In this document: one piece after another, positions 15,899 to 27,658 of the stretch
Position numbering within the stretch: position 1 is the first letter of the stretch
Layout: each line of letters starts with the position of its first letter
NCBI RefSeq assembly: GCF_904842695.1
Contig: NZ_CAJGWQ010000012.1
Coordinates: 1 to 60,763 of the forward strand
DNA length: 60,763 nt
From: Gulosibacter hominis
GTDB lineage: Bacteria > Actinomycetota > Actinomycetes > Actinomycetales > Microbacteriaceae
Reading direction: 5' to 3'
The notes under the pieces: generated by a model
What the model saw: the letters and a program-made list of their open reading frames with translations, nothing else
Told to the model about the DNA's origin: nothing
Databases searched by the model: none
Program-made: the position numbers and the translations under genes

Positions 15899-18800
15899 GT
15901 GCGACTTCACGGATTTCTCGCGGCAGCCCAGCAAGCCGATAGCTTTGCGCGCGCAGTTTCGCGTGCCGATCGGGACACCGACTTCACCCTCGCTGAGGGA
16001 CTCAGCGCCCCGCTGCTGGCGGCGCTTGTCGAAGCTCGCTCACGCGAAGCGTCCGCACCCTCGTGCACGCTGGTGATTACCGCATCCAGTCGCGAAGCCG
16101 AACAGTACGCAACCGACCTCGCCGCCTTTTTGCCGGCGGCGCATATTGTTGAATTCCCCGCCTGGGAGACGCTGCCGCACGAACGCTTGAGCCCCAGCGC
16201 CGACACCACCGGTCGCCGGCTCGCGGCCATGCGTGCGCTCGGCCAGTGGCGCCGCGGTGAACCGGTCATCACCGGGGCCGCCAGTGTCGGCACCGCATCC
16301 CAAGTCGCTCCCGAAGCGCAGGTGCCGTTCATCATGTTTGCCTCGGTGCGTGCGGCGCTGCAGCCGCTGATGCCGCGGCTCGATTCGGCCCGGCAGCTCG
16401 AACTCGTGGCGGGGGAGCGCGACTACGATCTCGGCGACATCGCCGAGCAGCTCGTTGAACTGGCCTATGCCCGAGTCGATATGGTCACCCGCCGCGGCGA
16501 GTTTGCGGTGCGCGGCGGCATCCTCGATGTTTTCCCACCCGACGCCCAACACGCGGTGCGCGTCGACTTTTTTGGCGACGAAATCGACGAGATGCGGCCG
16601 TTTTCGGTGAGCGACCAGCGCTCATTCGACGAAACCATTGAGCGCATCACCCTCACCCCAAGCCGCGAGCTGCTGCTCACCGAATCGGTGCGCAACCGCG
16701 CGCGCGAAATGGAATACGAGTTCCCAAATATTTCCGGGATGCTCGGCAAAATTGCCGAGGGCATCGCCGTTGAGGGGATGGAGTCGCTCGCTCCGGCACT
16801 TGTCGACGAACTCGTGCCGATTATCAACTACCTCCCCGAAAACGCGGCAATCGCCGTGCTCCGCCCCGAACGGGTCACGACCCGCGCCAACGACCTGCGA
16901 CAAACCAACCGCGAGTTCCTCGAAGCCGCCTGGAGCGCTGCAACGGCGGGGGCTGAAGCCCCGATTGATCTCTCTGGTGGCGACTATCTCGCCCTCGGGC
17001 AATTGCGGGAGCTCAAAGGCGGGCGGCCCTGGTGGACCTTTTCGCAATTTGGTGGCGACGAGGATGCTGGCGACAACTCGGTGCGGCTTGCCGGCGACCC
17101 GGTGCCAAGTTTTGCGGGGAATACGGAATCAGCCGTCGACCACGTGGTTGACCGAATGCAATCCGGCTGGACCGTCGTGATGTCCGCAAACGGTCCGGGC
17201 CTTGTGGAACGCGCCGTGCAGGTGCTTGCCGAACGCGGCGCCGCCGGCCGCCCAGTGACGGCGCTGCCCGAAAACCCCGGCGAGGTCGAACCGGGTGTCT
17301 GTTACCTCGTCCACGCGCCGCTGAGCGTCGGTATCGAACTCACCAACCAAAAACTCGCGCTGCTGACCGAATCCGACTTCTATGGCCGCGCTGTCGGCTA
17401 TAACGCGGCAGCGCCCCGCAAACTCGCCCGCCGCCGCAGCGGGCAGGTGGTCGACCCGCTGCAGCTCAAAGCCGGCGACTATGTTGTTCACGATCAGCAC
17501 GGCATCGGCCGGTTCCAGCGGCTCGAACAGCGTGAAATCCCGGTTCCGGGGCGCCCCGGGCAACGGTCAACAAAAGAATTTCTCGTCATCGAATACGCCC
17601 CCTCCAAACGAGGACATCCCGGCGACAAACTGCTCGTTCCCACCGACCACCTTGACCAGCTCACCCGCTATGTGGGCGGTGAAGAACCCAGCCTCTCAAA
17701 AATGGGTGGCAGCGATTGGGCGCAGACAAAATCAAAGGCCCGCAAAGCCACGCACGAAATTGCAGTGGGGCTCGTCAAGCTCTACAGCCAACGGCAAGCC
17801 GCCCGCGGTTTTGCGTTCAGCACAGACACCCCCTTCCAGCACGAGTTCGAAGAAGCGTTCCCGTACGTCGAAACCGCCGACCAGCTGCAAACCATCGACG
17901 AAATCAAACGCGATATGGAATCGCCCCTGCCGATGGACCGGCTGCTCTCGGGCGATGTCGGTTTCGGTAAAACCGAAGTTGCGGTGCGTGCCGCATTCAA
18001 GGCGGTGCAAGACAACAAGCAGGTGGTGGTGCTCGTGCCAACCACCCTGCTGGTGCGTCAACACCTCGAAACCTTTACCGAGCGTATGGCCGGTTTCCCG
18101 GTGCAAATTCGCGGTGTCAGCCGATTCCAAAAATCAAAAGAAATCGCCGAAACCAAAGTCGGGCTTGCCGACGGCACCGTCGACATTGTGATCGGCACGC
18201 ACCGGCTGCTCAGCGACGACTTCACCTACCGCGACCTCGGGCTCGTCATCATCGACGAAGAACAGCGCTTCGGTGTCGAACACAAAGAGCAGCTCAAACA
18301 GCTCAAAACCAACGTCGATGTGCTTGCCATGAGCGCCACACCCATCCCGCGCACCCTCGAAATGGCGGCCACGGGCATCCGCGAAATGTCAACGCTCGCA
18401 ACCCCGCCCGAAGATCGGCACCCGATCCTCACCTTCGTCGGCCCCAAATCCGATAAGCAGATCACCGCCGCAATCCGCCGCGAACTGCTGCGCGAAGGAC
18501 AGGTGTTTTACGTCCACAACCGCACCGCATCCATTAACCGCGTCGCTCAGCACCTCGCCGAACTCGTACCCGAAGCGCGCATCGCCGTCGCCCACGGTCG
18601 GCTCAGCGAAAACAGCCTCGAACAGGTCATGGTCGACTTCTGGGAACGCAAATTCGATGTGCTGGTCACCACCACCATCGTCGAAACCGGGCTTGACATC
18701 CCCAACGCCAACACGCTCATCATCGACGACGCCGAACGCTACGGCCTCAGCCAGCTCCACCAGCTGCGCGGGCGAGTCGGGCGTGGTCGCGACCGGGCCT

Positions 18801-19579
18801 ACGCCTATTTCCTCTACGACGGCAACAAACCGCTCACCGAAACCGCCCACAACCGGCTCGAAACCATCGCCGCAAACAACGAACTCGGTGCCGGGATGCA
18901 GGTGGCAATGAAAGACCTCGAACTCCGCGGCGCCGGAAACCTGCTCGGCGGCGCACAATCCGGGCATATCGCCGGCGTTGGTTTCGACCTCTACCTGCGG
19001 ATGATCGGTGAGGCGGTCGAAGCGTTCCGCGGTGAACACCACGAGGCCCGCAACGAACTGCGCCTCGAACTGCCGCTGGATGCGCGCATCCCCGACGAAT
19101 ACATCGATTCAGAACGACTGCGTCTCGAGGCCTACCAAAAACTCTCGGCGGCCGCCGCAGCCAAGGCCAAACCCGGCCATATCGACCTCGTCGTAGAAGA
19201 ACTGCGCGACCGCTACGGCGAACTGCCCGACAGCGTGCAAACACTCGTGGCAGTGTCGCGCATCCGGCGCATGGCGGGCTTGCTCGAACTCTCGGAGGTC
19301 GTGGCGATGGGGAAGGTGCTGCGCATCACGCCCGTCAAACTCGCCGATTCAAAACAGATTCGACTGCGTCGCATGTATCCGGATGCAAAATATCAGGATG
19401 CACAGGGCGTTCTGACCCTGCCCCTCCCGGGCGGGCGGCTCGGCAAACCCATCAGCGATACCGAACTGATCGACTGGCTGCTCGGTATTTTCCGCGCCAT
19501 CTTTGAAGCCGAACCCGACCACGCCGAGTCCCCAGACGCTGCTCAAAACGAAACCTCAAAAACAGGTGCCTCATCGTGA
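15899..19579 (+). CDS. mfd: Transcription-repair coupling factor
   Basis: 1226 aa. It displaces RNA polymerase stalled at DNA lesions and recruits UvrA. Domains in order: a UvrB-like N-terminal module; an RNA polymerase interaction (CarD-like) domain near residues 510-580 (GDYVVHDQHGIGRFQ); a RecG-like translocase with Walker A SGDVGFGKTEVAVRAAF near 683, the DEEQ box IIDEEQRFGVEHKEQ near 786, motif III SATPIPRTLEM, and LVTTTIVETGLDIPNANT and QLRGRVGRGRDRAYAYF of the second lobe; then the C-terminal TRCF domain. The GTG start follows the leaderless -10 box. The stop overlaps mazG by four bases. Confidence 0.97.
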   Translation: MRLHGFLAAAQQADSFARAVSRADRDTDFTLAEGLSAPLLAALVEARSREASAPSCTLVITASSREAEQYATDLAAFLPAAHIVEFPAWETLPHERLSPSADTTGRRLAAMRALGQWRRGEPVITGAASVGTASQVAPEAQVPFIMFASVRAALQPLMPRLDSARQLELVAGERDYDLGDIAEQLVELAYARVDMVTRRGEFAVRGGILDVFPPDAQHAVRVDFFGDEIDEMRPFSVSDQRSFDETIERITLTPSRELLLTESVRNRAREMEYEFPNISGMLGKIAEGIAVEGMESLAPALVDELVPIINYLPENAAIAVLRPERVTTRANDLRQTNREFLEAAWSAATAGAEAPIDLSGGDYLALGQLRELKGGRPWWTFSQFGGDEDAGDNSVRLAGDPVPSFAGNTESAVDHVVDRMQSGWTVVMSANGPGLVERAVQVLAERGAAGRPVTALPENPGEVEPGVCYLVHAPLSVGIELTNQKLALLTESDFYGRAVGYNAAAPRKLARRRSGQVVDPLQLKAGDYVVHDQHGIGRFQRLEQREIPVPGRPGQRSTKEFLVIEYAPSKRGHPGDKLLVPTDHLDQLTRYVGGEEPSLSKMGGSDWAQTKSKARKATHEIAVGLVKLYSQRQAARGFAFSTDTPFQHEFEEAFPYVETADQLQTIDEIKRDMESPLPMDRLLSGDVGFGKTEVAVRAAFKAVQDNKQVVVLVPTTLLVRQHLETFTERMAGFPVQIRGVSRFQKSKEIAETKVGLADGTVDIVIGTHRLLSDDFTYRDLGLVIIDEEQRFGVEHKEQLKQLKTNVDVLAMSATPIPRTLEMAATGIREMSTLATPPEDRHPILTFVGPKSDKQITAAIRRELLREGQVFYVHNRTASINRVAQHLAELVPEARIAVAHGRLSENSLEQVMVDFWERKFDVLVTTTIVETGLDIPNANTLIIDDAERYGLSQLHQLRGRVGRGRDRAYAYFLYDGNKPLTETAHNRLETIAANNELGAGMQVAMKDLELRGAGNLLGGAQSGHIAGVGFDLYLRMIGEAVEAFRGEHHEARNELRLELPLDARIPDEYIDSERLRLEAYQKLSAAAAAKAKPGHIDLVVEELRDRYGELPDSVQTLVAVSRIRRMAGLLELSEVVAMGKVLRITPVKLADSKQIRLRRMYPDAKYQDAQGVLTLPLPGGRLGKPISDTELIDWLLGIFRAIFEAEPDHAESPDAAQNETSKTGASS

Positions 19580-20298
19580 GCGAATCAAGCAAACCGCATC
19601 CGCTCGATCGAGTAAATGAAGCCGCCGCAACAGCCCCCGATGCGCACCGTGAACTGCTGCGCCTTCTCGCCGTAGTTGATGCGTTTCGCGGTGAGCAGGG
19701 CTGCGCCTGGTACGAGGAACAAACACACCACAGCCTCGTGCCCTATTTGCAGGAAGAAAGCGCCGAATTGATCGACGCGATCGAATCGGGAACCGCGAGC
19801 GATATTCGTGAAGAGCTCGGTGATGTGCTGTTTCAGGTGCTCTTTCACGCCGATATTGCCGCCGACTTCGACCTTGAAGACGTGGCCCGTGATCAGGCCG
19901 ACAAACTACTGCGCCGCAACCCGCACGTATTCGGCCCGACCCCAACCCGCGATATCGACGAGATCATTCGGCTGTGGCACGAAGCCAAAGCCGTTGAAAA
20001 AGCCAACCGCACCTCGGTGCTCGACGGTGTCGCCTTCGGGATGCCGGCGCTTGCACTCGCGCAAAAAGTGCTGGGTAAAGCGGCAGCAGTTCCGGTCACA
20101 GTCACACCGGCCACACTCGAATCCGCCGACACCGACGCGATCGGAGACGCGCTGCTGGCGCTCGCGGCGGCAGTACACGAAGCGGGCGTGGACGCCGAAG
20201 CCGCGCTGCGCGATGCCACCCGCAGGCTCGCCGAGCGGGTGCGTGCGGCCGAAAAAATTCGCGAGGCCACTACAAATAGCGAGCTCGATGAAAACTAG
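19576..20298 (+). CDS. mazG: MazG-type nucleoside triphosphate pyrophosphohydrolase
   Basis: 240 aa. It hydrolyses NTPs to NMP and PPi and clears non-canonical nucleotides. The MazG motif set is present: LRLLAVVDAFRGEQGCAWYEEQ, then EESAELIDAI with the EExxE metal site and IREELGDVLFQVLFHADIA with the second ExxD. The C-terminal third is more divergent. GTG 19576 overlaps the mfd stop as GTGA, so translation is coupled to mfd, a gene order common in actinobacteria. Confidence 0.92.
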   Translation: MSESSKPHPLDRVNEAAATAPDAHRELLRLLAVVDAFRGEQGCAWYEEQTHHSLVPYLQEESAELIDAIESGTASDIREELGDVLFQVLFHADIAADFDLEDVARDQADKLLRRNPHVFGPTPTRDIDEIIRLWHEAKAVEKANRTSVLDGVAFGMPALALAQKVLGKAAAVPVTVTPATLESADTDAIGDALLALAAAVHEAGVDAEAALRDATRRLAERVRAAEKIREATTNSELDEN

Positions 20299-20313
20299 CG
20301 AGACCGCCGCAAA

Positions 20314-20913
20314 CTAGAGCGGGGTATTCACCCGGCCCTCATCGAGCAGCCGCCGATAGCGTGGCCCGGCCTGTCGACGCAGGAGCGCATCCAGTGGCTG
20401 CACCAGCTTCGGCATATCGCCAAACAGCATGGCAAAGGTGCCTGGCCCGGCAACCCCTTCGCTCGCACGCAGCGAACGGAACTCGAGCGCTCGACCGCGG
20501 CCGGCGGTAAAGAGCACGAGCCGCACGCGCTGGCGAGGCTTGATACGAGTGACGATCGACGTCGACGGGAGCCGCCCAACGTGGAGTTCGACCGCGTCGA
20601 GATCCTGCCAATTGAGCTGCCACTGTTCGTCCGGGAACTTCGGGTCGACATAGCGCAGCTGGTACGCGTCGGCTTCTATCCAGCGCTTGCGGCGAATCCA
20701 AAGCGGCGCCGCTAACAAAACCAGACCGAGCAGCAAAAAAATCACGCCCAAGATGGTGATCCCCACCGGGGGCGCTTCATCCGAAATACCGGGCACGAGC
20801 GCCGACAACACCGTCAGGCCGCCCAGCACGGTACAGATCACCCCACCGGCAATGATTATGCCGATCTGATTGGGGATCAGCACATGGTCAGCGCCGGGTT
20901 GTGGTTCAGACAT
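20314..20913 (-). CDS. Hypothetical two-TM membrane protein, 199 aa
   Basis: The N-terminus holds two membrane helices (about residues 18-42, GIIIAGGVICTVLGGLTVLSAL, written here in part, and about 51-71, ITILGVIFLLLGLVLLA) followed by basic RRKRW and a cytoplasmic domain of about 120 residues with beta-rich character (YQLRYVDPKFPDEQWQLNW; RVRLVLFTAGRGRALEF). It resembles bacterial PH-like membrane proteins in layout but I see no diagnostic motif. Its start overlaps the end of the flavodoxin-like gene by 8 bases, so the two form an operon. Confidence 0.7.
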   Translation of the reverse strand: MSEPQPGADHVLIPNQIGIIIAGGVICTVLGGLTVLSALVPGISDEAPPVGITILGVIFLLLGLVLLAAPLWIRRKRWIEADAYQLRYVDPKFPDEQWQLNWQDLDAVELHVGRLPSTSIVTRIKPRQRVRLVLFTAGRGRALEFRSLRASEGVAGPGTFAMLFGDMPKLVQPLDALLRRQAGPRYRRLLDEGRVNTPL

Positions 20914-21475
20914 TCGCCTGTCCTTTCTTATCGTTCACCGATCGTGCAAATTCGAGTACCGGTTCGAGGAGCGCGCGATCGGTGAAATCAATCGACTTGC
21001 CGTAGCTATCGCAAAACTTTTGCGCCTTCTCATCACCCTTCTTGGCGCGCTGCCGCATCATGCCGTACATCATCCGCATCATCATCCGATGCTTAAACCG
21101 CATCTGCTCATAGTCGAGACCGCCGCGCAGATGGAACCAGTTAATCCGCTCAAACACCGGCGCTGGCAGCGCGGCTTTGCACTTGCCGAGCACCTCACCG
21201 CGGCCGTCCGTATCGCTGTTGAGATCGTTCATACTCACCGTGGCAATCGCGATCGGCACCTCGGGCGAGGCCTCGGCAAGCTGCCCAACTCGCTTAACCG
21301 CCGTGAGATTTGCCGCGTACACAGGCAGAATAAAAATTGCGCAATCGGCACCAATGAGCGGCGTCGGTCGGCGATCTGCCAGATCAATAGGTGCCGTGGA
21401 CAGCGACTCGCCCAACCACTGTGCATATTTTTCGGTGTGGCCATACTCGGAACGAAACAACACGAGTGAATTCAT
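20906..21475 (-). CDS. Flavodoxin-domain protein
   Basis: 189 aa beginning MNSLVLFRSEYGHTEKYAQW, where the phosphate-binding loop SEYGHTEK fits the FMN site of flavodoxins and HemG-type protoporphyrinogen oxidases. ADCAIFILPVYAANLTAVKR supplies the second FMN loop. The Met/Arg-rich stretch RFKHRMMMRMMYGMMRQRA is unusual. I chose ATG 21475 because the flavodoxin fold starts directly there; the open frame continues upstream to 21748 without support. It would be a soluble electron-transfer or oxidoreductase protein; the partner is unknown. Confidence 0.75.
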   Translation of the reverse strand: MNSLVLFRSEYGHTEKYAQWLGESLSTAPIDLADRRPTPLIGADCAIFILPVYAANLTAVKRVGQLAEASPEVPIAIATVSMNDLNSDTDGRGEVLGKCKAALPAPVFERINWFHLRGGLDYEQMRFKHRMMMRMMYGMMRQRAKKGDEKAQKFCDSYGKSIDFTDRALLEPVLEFARSVNDKKGQANV

Positions 21476-21575
21476 GATCGACACCTCTGTTGAACGGAAT
21501 GCTTGGTTTAACGTAAACACGGGATGCTGAACACGGGCTTGGTGAACAAGATGCACACGCACTGCGTAGCCGAGA

Positions 21576-21581
21576 GATAAT
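21576..21581 (+). promoter_or_regulatory. -10 box of hisS
   Basis: GATAAT ends eight bases before the hisS ATG at 21590, giving an mRNA with little or no leader. Confidence 0.4.
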
Positions 21582-21589
21582 GAAGCACT

Positions 21590-24309
<2,720 letters not shown>

Positions 24310-24326
24310 TAGTCCCGTTTTCGACC

Positions 24327-24364
24327 CGCTGGGCCCGTCACCGATTCCGGTGCCGGGCCCAGCG
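24327..24364 (+). terminator. Terminator after eno
   Basis: CGCTGGGCCCG pairs with CGGGCCCAGCG; the loop contains an inner CACCG/CGGTG stem. GCGTTTTCC follows. Confidence 0.75.
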
Positions 24365-24587
24365 GCGTTTTCCGTGGTGGTGTGGTGGTGCTGTCGTGCC
24401 GTGGTGCTGCCGTGCTGCCGCCTACCCGCCGGCGCCGCCCTGCCGTCTGCTGTTTTCCGTTTGCCGCCTGCTGTCTGTCTTCTGTCGTCTGCTGCCGCAG
24501 CGCCGCCGTCCCTGCACCGCATCCCCGAGCCGCGCCGCCGCCTCCCCACACCTGTTCCCTGCACTGCATCCCCTCCAACAAACAAAA

Positions 24588-24657
24588 ACCAACTTTGGCC
24601 AAATGGGTGCCGGTATGCAGATATATGCGTATCGGCAGGGATTTGACCAAAGTTGAT
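24588..24657. repeat. 70-bp palindromic element, copy 1
   Basis: Begins ACCAACTTTGGCCA and ends TGACCAAAGTTGAT (one mismatch to the family end). The centre is TATGCAGATATATGCGTATC. Confidence 0.85.
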
Positions 24658-24737
24658 GTGGGTCCGGTGGGAGCGGTTGGTGCGGGCTGGTGGGAGCGCG
24701 CGGACCAGCGTTGGTGTGGTCGAGAGCTCGCCCAAAA

Positions 24738-24807
24738 ACCAACTTTGGCCAAATGGGTGCCGGTATGCAGATATATGCGTATCGACAGGTATATGACCAA
24801 AGTTGGT
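24738..24807. repeat. 70-bp palindromic element, copy 2
   Basis: Begins ACCAACTTTGGCCA, ends TGACCAAAGTTGGT, and shares the centre of copy 1. It starts 150 bases after copy 1. Confidence 0.9.
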
Positions 24808-24863
24808 GAGGGTCGGTGGGAGCGTGCTGACCGGCGTTGGTGGGGTGGAGTGTTTGCCTGAAA

Positions 24864-24933
24864 ACCAACTTTGGCCAAATGGGTGCCGGTGTGCAGATAT
24901 ATCCGTATCGGCAGGGATATGACCAAAGTTGGT
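24864..24933. repeat. 70-bp palindromic element, copy 3
   Basis: Same ends as copy 2; centre GTGCAGATATATCCGTATCG. It starts 126 bases after copy 2. Confidence 0.9.
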
Positions 24934-25053
24934 GAGGGCCTGGAGAGAGGCCAGGCGGGGCGAGTGTGGGGCGGAAGCAGCGCGGGCATCCGGGAAGCGT
25001 CACCGGATGCGCCTGCATCGGCGATGCGAGGCTCGGCTCCGCATCCAATCGAC

Positions 25054-25059
25054 GACAAT
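25054..25059 (+). promoter_or_regulatory. Candidate -10 box of the ftsB-like gene
   Basis: GACAAT ends seven bases before ATG 25067, consistent with a leaderless transcript. This also favours that ATG over ATG 25058, which overlaps the box. Confidence 0.35.
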
Positions 25060-25066
25060 GGACACC

Positions 25067-25537
25067 ATGACTGATCGGCGCCCAAACACCACTGCCTCCG
25101 CACGGCGGCGTTCGATGCGTCGCCCCGGACTCGGCTCGCTCATCATCCTCGGCGCCATAGTCGTTGGCATCGGCCTTGTCACCCCGAGCATTAACCAGTT
25201 GATTGAGCAGCAGGTGCGCATCTCCGAACTGCGCCAAGACATTGACGAAGCGAATCAGCAAACCGAAGCACTACGAACCGAGCAGCGCCGCTGGAGCGAC
25301 CCGGCCTATATCCGTTCGCAGGCCCGCGGGCGCCTGCTTTTCGTGAATCCCGGAGACACCAGCTACACCGTGCTCGACTCCGGCAAACAGACCGCCATGC
25401 GGGTCCCCATTGAAGTTTCGGTTGAACAGCACACGACCACCACCGACTCGAATGCGCTCTATCTCGACTCGCTTATTCGGGCCGCGAAGGCTGATGAACA
25501 ACCCCAAGGCGACCAGGCTGAGCAGGAGAAACCGTGA
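25067..25537 (+). CDS. FtsB/DivIC-family septum formation initiator
   Basis: 156 aa. A basic cytoplasmic N-terminus (RRPNTTASARRRSMRRPG) precedes one membrane helix (GSLIILGAIVVGIGLVTPSI) and a coiled coil (QLIEQQVRISELRQDIDEAN) with the family pattern RWSDPAYIRSQARGRLLFVNPGD that follows the coil. Proteins of this type link FtsL and FtsQ in the divisome on the outer face of the membrane. It overlaps the DUF501 gene as GTGA, and the eno-ftsB-DUF501 order is conserved in actinobacteria, here interrupted by the repeat interval. Confidence 0.88.
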   Translation: MTDRRPNTTASARRRSMRRPGLGSLIILGAIVVGIGLVTPSINQLIEQQVRISELRQDIDEANQQTEALRTEQRRWSDPAYIRSQARGRLLFVNPGDTSYTVLDSGKQTAMRVPIEVSVEQHTTTTDSNALYLDSLIRAAKADEQPQGDQAEQEKP

Positions 25538-26037
25538 CCGCATCACCCCACTACACACCGGCAACCGAGCATGATCTCGAGGTGCTTGAGCAGCAGCTCG
25601 GGCGCCCCATGCGCGGCGTGCTCGGAATCGGTGCGCGCTGCGTTTGCGGTAACCCGGTGGTGGTGGTGACGGCGCCGCGACTCGAAGATGGAACACCGTT
25701 CCCGACTCTCTACTACCTGTCGCATCCGGCGGCGACGGCCGAGATGTCGCGACTTGAGGTGGCGCACCTGATGGTGCAGATGCAGGATGCGCTGGCGGAA
25801 GATGAGCAGTTGCGGGCCGCCTACCAGCGCGCCCACGAACAGTACCTGCGGGAACGAGAATCGGTGGCGCACGTTGAAGAAATCGCGCACGTGACCGCGG
25901 GCGGGATGCCCACGCGCGTGAAATGCTTGCATGCTTTGGCAGCTCACTCGCTGGCAGCCGGCCCCGGGGTGAATCCGATGGGTGACTGGGCGCTGCGCGA
26001 GTCGCGCTGGAGTATTGATCGCTGCCAGTGTGCCTAG
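25534..26037 (+). CDS. DUF501 family protein
   Basis: 167 aa. The characteristic opening EHDLEVLEQQLGRPMRGVLGI, then RCVCGNPVVVVTAPRLEDGTPFPTLYYLSHP (quoted in part) and the Cys/His-containing GGMPTRVKCLHALAAHSLA fit DUF501, a small soluble actinobacterial family of unknown function. It is translationally coupled to the ftsB-like gene (GTGA overlap). The Ppx/GppA phosphatase gene that often follows is absent here. A CCGGATGCATCCGG palindrome directly follows the stop (26038-26051). Confidence 0.92.
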   Translation: MTASPHYTPATEHDLEVLEQQLGRPMRGVLGIGARCVCGNPVVVVTAPRLEDGTPFPTLYYLSHPAATAEMSRLEVAHLMVQMQDALAEDEQLRAAYQRAHEQYLRERESVAHVEEIAHVTAGGMPTRVKCLHALAAHSLAAGPGVNPMGDWALRESRWSIDRCQCA

Positions 26038-26202
26038 CCGGATGCATCCGGGCCACGGTGCCGTGCCACGGGTCGCCGCGGCCGCGCAGTTTTAGCATCC
26101 CCGCATCCCAGCTACATCCAGGTGATGTGAGGTTGCCGGTCTAGAATCGGCAGTGACAGTCCAGCTGTGTCCAGTTATTTAACTCAGCGAAAGAGGTTCG
26201 GC

Positions 26203-27567
26203 GTGACAAAGATTCTGATCATCGGCGGCGGTTATGCAGGGTTCACCACTGCTCGCCAGCTCGAAAAGAAACTTAACCCCGGTGAAGCACAGGTCACACT
26301 GGTTGACCCGCTGCCGTACATGACCTACCAGCCCTTCCTACCTGAGGTGGCGAGCGGCTCGATTGAGCCCCGTCACGCAGTGGTTTCGCACCGCCGGCAC
26401 CTCAAGCGCACTCGCGTGATTACCGCTGAGGTTGCCAAGCTCGACCACGCCAGCAAGACTGCAACGATTAAGCCGGCTGATGAGGATGAATACACGCTCG
26501 GCTACGACATTGTCGTGATGACTGCCGGTGCTGTGAGCCGCACCTTCCCGATTCCGGGTATTGCTGACAACGCGGTTGGGCTCAAGCAGATCGAAGAGGC
26601 GGTCTGGGTGCGCGACACCATGATCGACAACTTCAACCGCGCTTCGACCATGGCCCCCGGCCCCGAGCGTTCGCGTCTGCTCACCTTCGTTGTTGTCGGT
26701 GGCGGTTTTGCGGGTATCGAGGCGTTCGCCGAGATGCGTTCGCTGGCTACCGCGCTGCTGGCCGACTACCCGTCGCTGCAATTTGATGACGTGCAGTTCC
26801 ACCTCATTGAGGCCGCTGGCCGCATCATGCCCGAGGTTTCGGAAGAGACTGCGCTCAGCGTTATCAAGAACCTCGCCGAACGCGGCGCCACGGTGCACCT
26901 GAACACCCAGTGCACCTCGGCGGTTGATGGTGTTGTTGAGACTTCAAACGGCGACAAGTTCCCCACCGACGTCATTGTGTGGACCGCCGGCCAGATGGCC
27001 AACCCGCTGGCTCAGGGCTTCACCGACCTGCCGGTTAACCAGCGCGGCAATGTGCGCGTGCGTGCCGACCTGCGGGTTGAGGGTGACGAGGGCATCGTGC
27101 AGGATGCATGGGCTGCAGGTGACGTTGCCGCGGTACCCGACCTTTCGGGTGGCGGTGTTGCCGGATACTGCGTGCCGAACGCTCAGCATGCGGTGCGGCA
27201 GGCGAAGGTGCTCGCCAATAACCTCGTGGCGACGCTGCGTGGGGATGCGCCGACCGACTACTACCACGAGAACATGGGCGCTGTTGCCGGCCTCGGCCTT
27301 GGTTTCGGTGCCTTCCAGTCGGGTAAGCGCGGTATGACCGGTTTCATCGCGTGGCTGATGCACCGCGGCTACCACGGCATGGCGATCCCGACCTACGAGC
27401 GCAAGGCTCGTGTGTTCAGCAACTGGTGCAGCCAGACTGTGTGGGGTCGCGACTTTGTGTCGCTGTCGAAGGTGCGTGATCCGAAGCACTTCTTTGAGCG
27501 CTTCGCGGCACGTCCGAAGCCGGCCGCGAAGAAGCCTGCAGCCGCAGCGAAGAAGTCTGACTCGTAA
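26203..27567 (+). CDS. ndh: Type II NADH dehydrogenase
   Basis: 454 aa. A single-subunit, non-proton-pumping NADH:quinone oxidoreductase on the inner face of the membrane. The FAD-binding motif is ILIIGGGYAGFTTARQLEKK, the NAD-binding motif is FVVVGGGFAGIEAFAEM, the second FAD motif is AWAAGDVAAVPD, and the quinone-site segment is PNAQHAVRQAK. The C-terminal tail is rich in Lys/Ala/Pro. I chose GTG 26203, after GAAAGAGG, over an upstream GTG at 26167 because the FAD motif starts right after it. A strong terminator follows. Confidence 0.94.
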   Translation: MTKILIIGGGYAGFTTARQLEKKLNPGEAQVTLVDPLPYMTYQPFLPEVASGSIEPRHAVVSHRRHLKRTRVITAEVAKLDHASKTATIKPADEDEYTLGYDIVVMTAGAVSRTFPIPGIADNAVGLKQIEEAVWVRDTMIDNFNRASTMAPGPERSRLLTFVVVGGGFAGIEAFAEMRSLATALLADYPSLQFDDVQFHLIEAAGRIMPEVSEETALSVIKNLAERGATVHLNTQCTSAVDGVVETSNGDKFPTDVIVWTAGQMANPLAQGFTDLPVNQRGNVRVRADLRVEGDEGIVQDAWAAGDVAAVPDLSGGGVAGYCVPNAQHAVRQAKVLANNLVATLRGDAPTDYYHENMGAVAGLGLGFGAFQSGKRGMTGFIAWLMHRGYHGMAIPTYERKARVFSNWCSQTVWGRDFVSLSKVRDPKHFFERFAARPKPAAKKPAAAAKKSDS

Positions 27568-27585
27568 CCTTCAAGTTGCGATTTA

Positions 27586-27625
27586 GCGACGCCGCCGTAC
27601 CCTTAATAGGATGCGGCGGCGTCGC
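27586..27625 (+). terminator. Terminator after ndh
   Basis: GCGACGCCGCCG and CGGCGGCGTCGC form a 12-bp stem with a 16-base loop. Confidence 0.7.
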
Positions 27626-27658
27626 CGTTGCACCGGCATCGTTGGCTGTGTGCAAAAT

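Larger units (their letters stand above)
24310..25066. other. Repeat-rich interval between eno and the ftsB-like gene
   Basis: 757 bases without a credible gene. It holds the eno terminator (24327-24364), a low-complexity CTG/CCG-rich tract (about 24372-24510), and three tandem copies of a 70-bp palindromic element. The spacers between the copies also resemble each other. Open frames on both strands across it are explained by base composition. Confidence 0.7.

Noticed and set aside
24588-24933. CRISPR-like array (three regularly spaced repeats)
   Set aside because: The repeat unit is 70 bp and fully palindromic, single copies occur elsewhere, the spacers resemble each other, and there are no cas genes.
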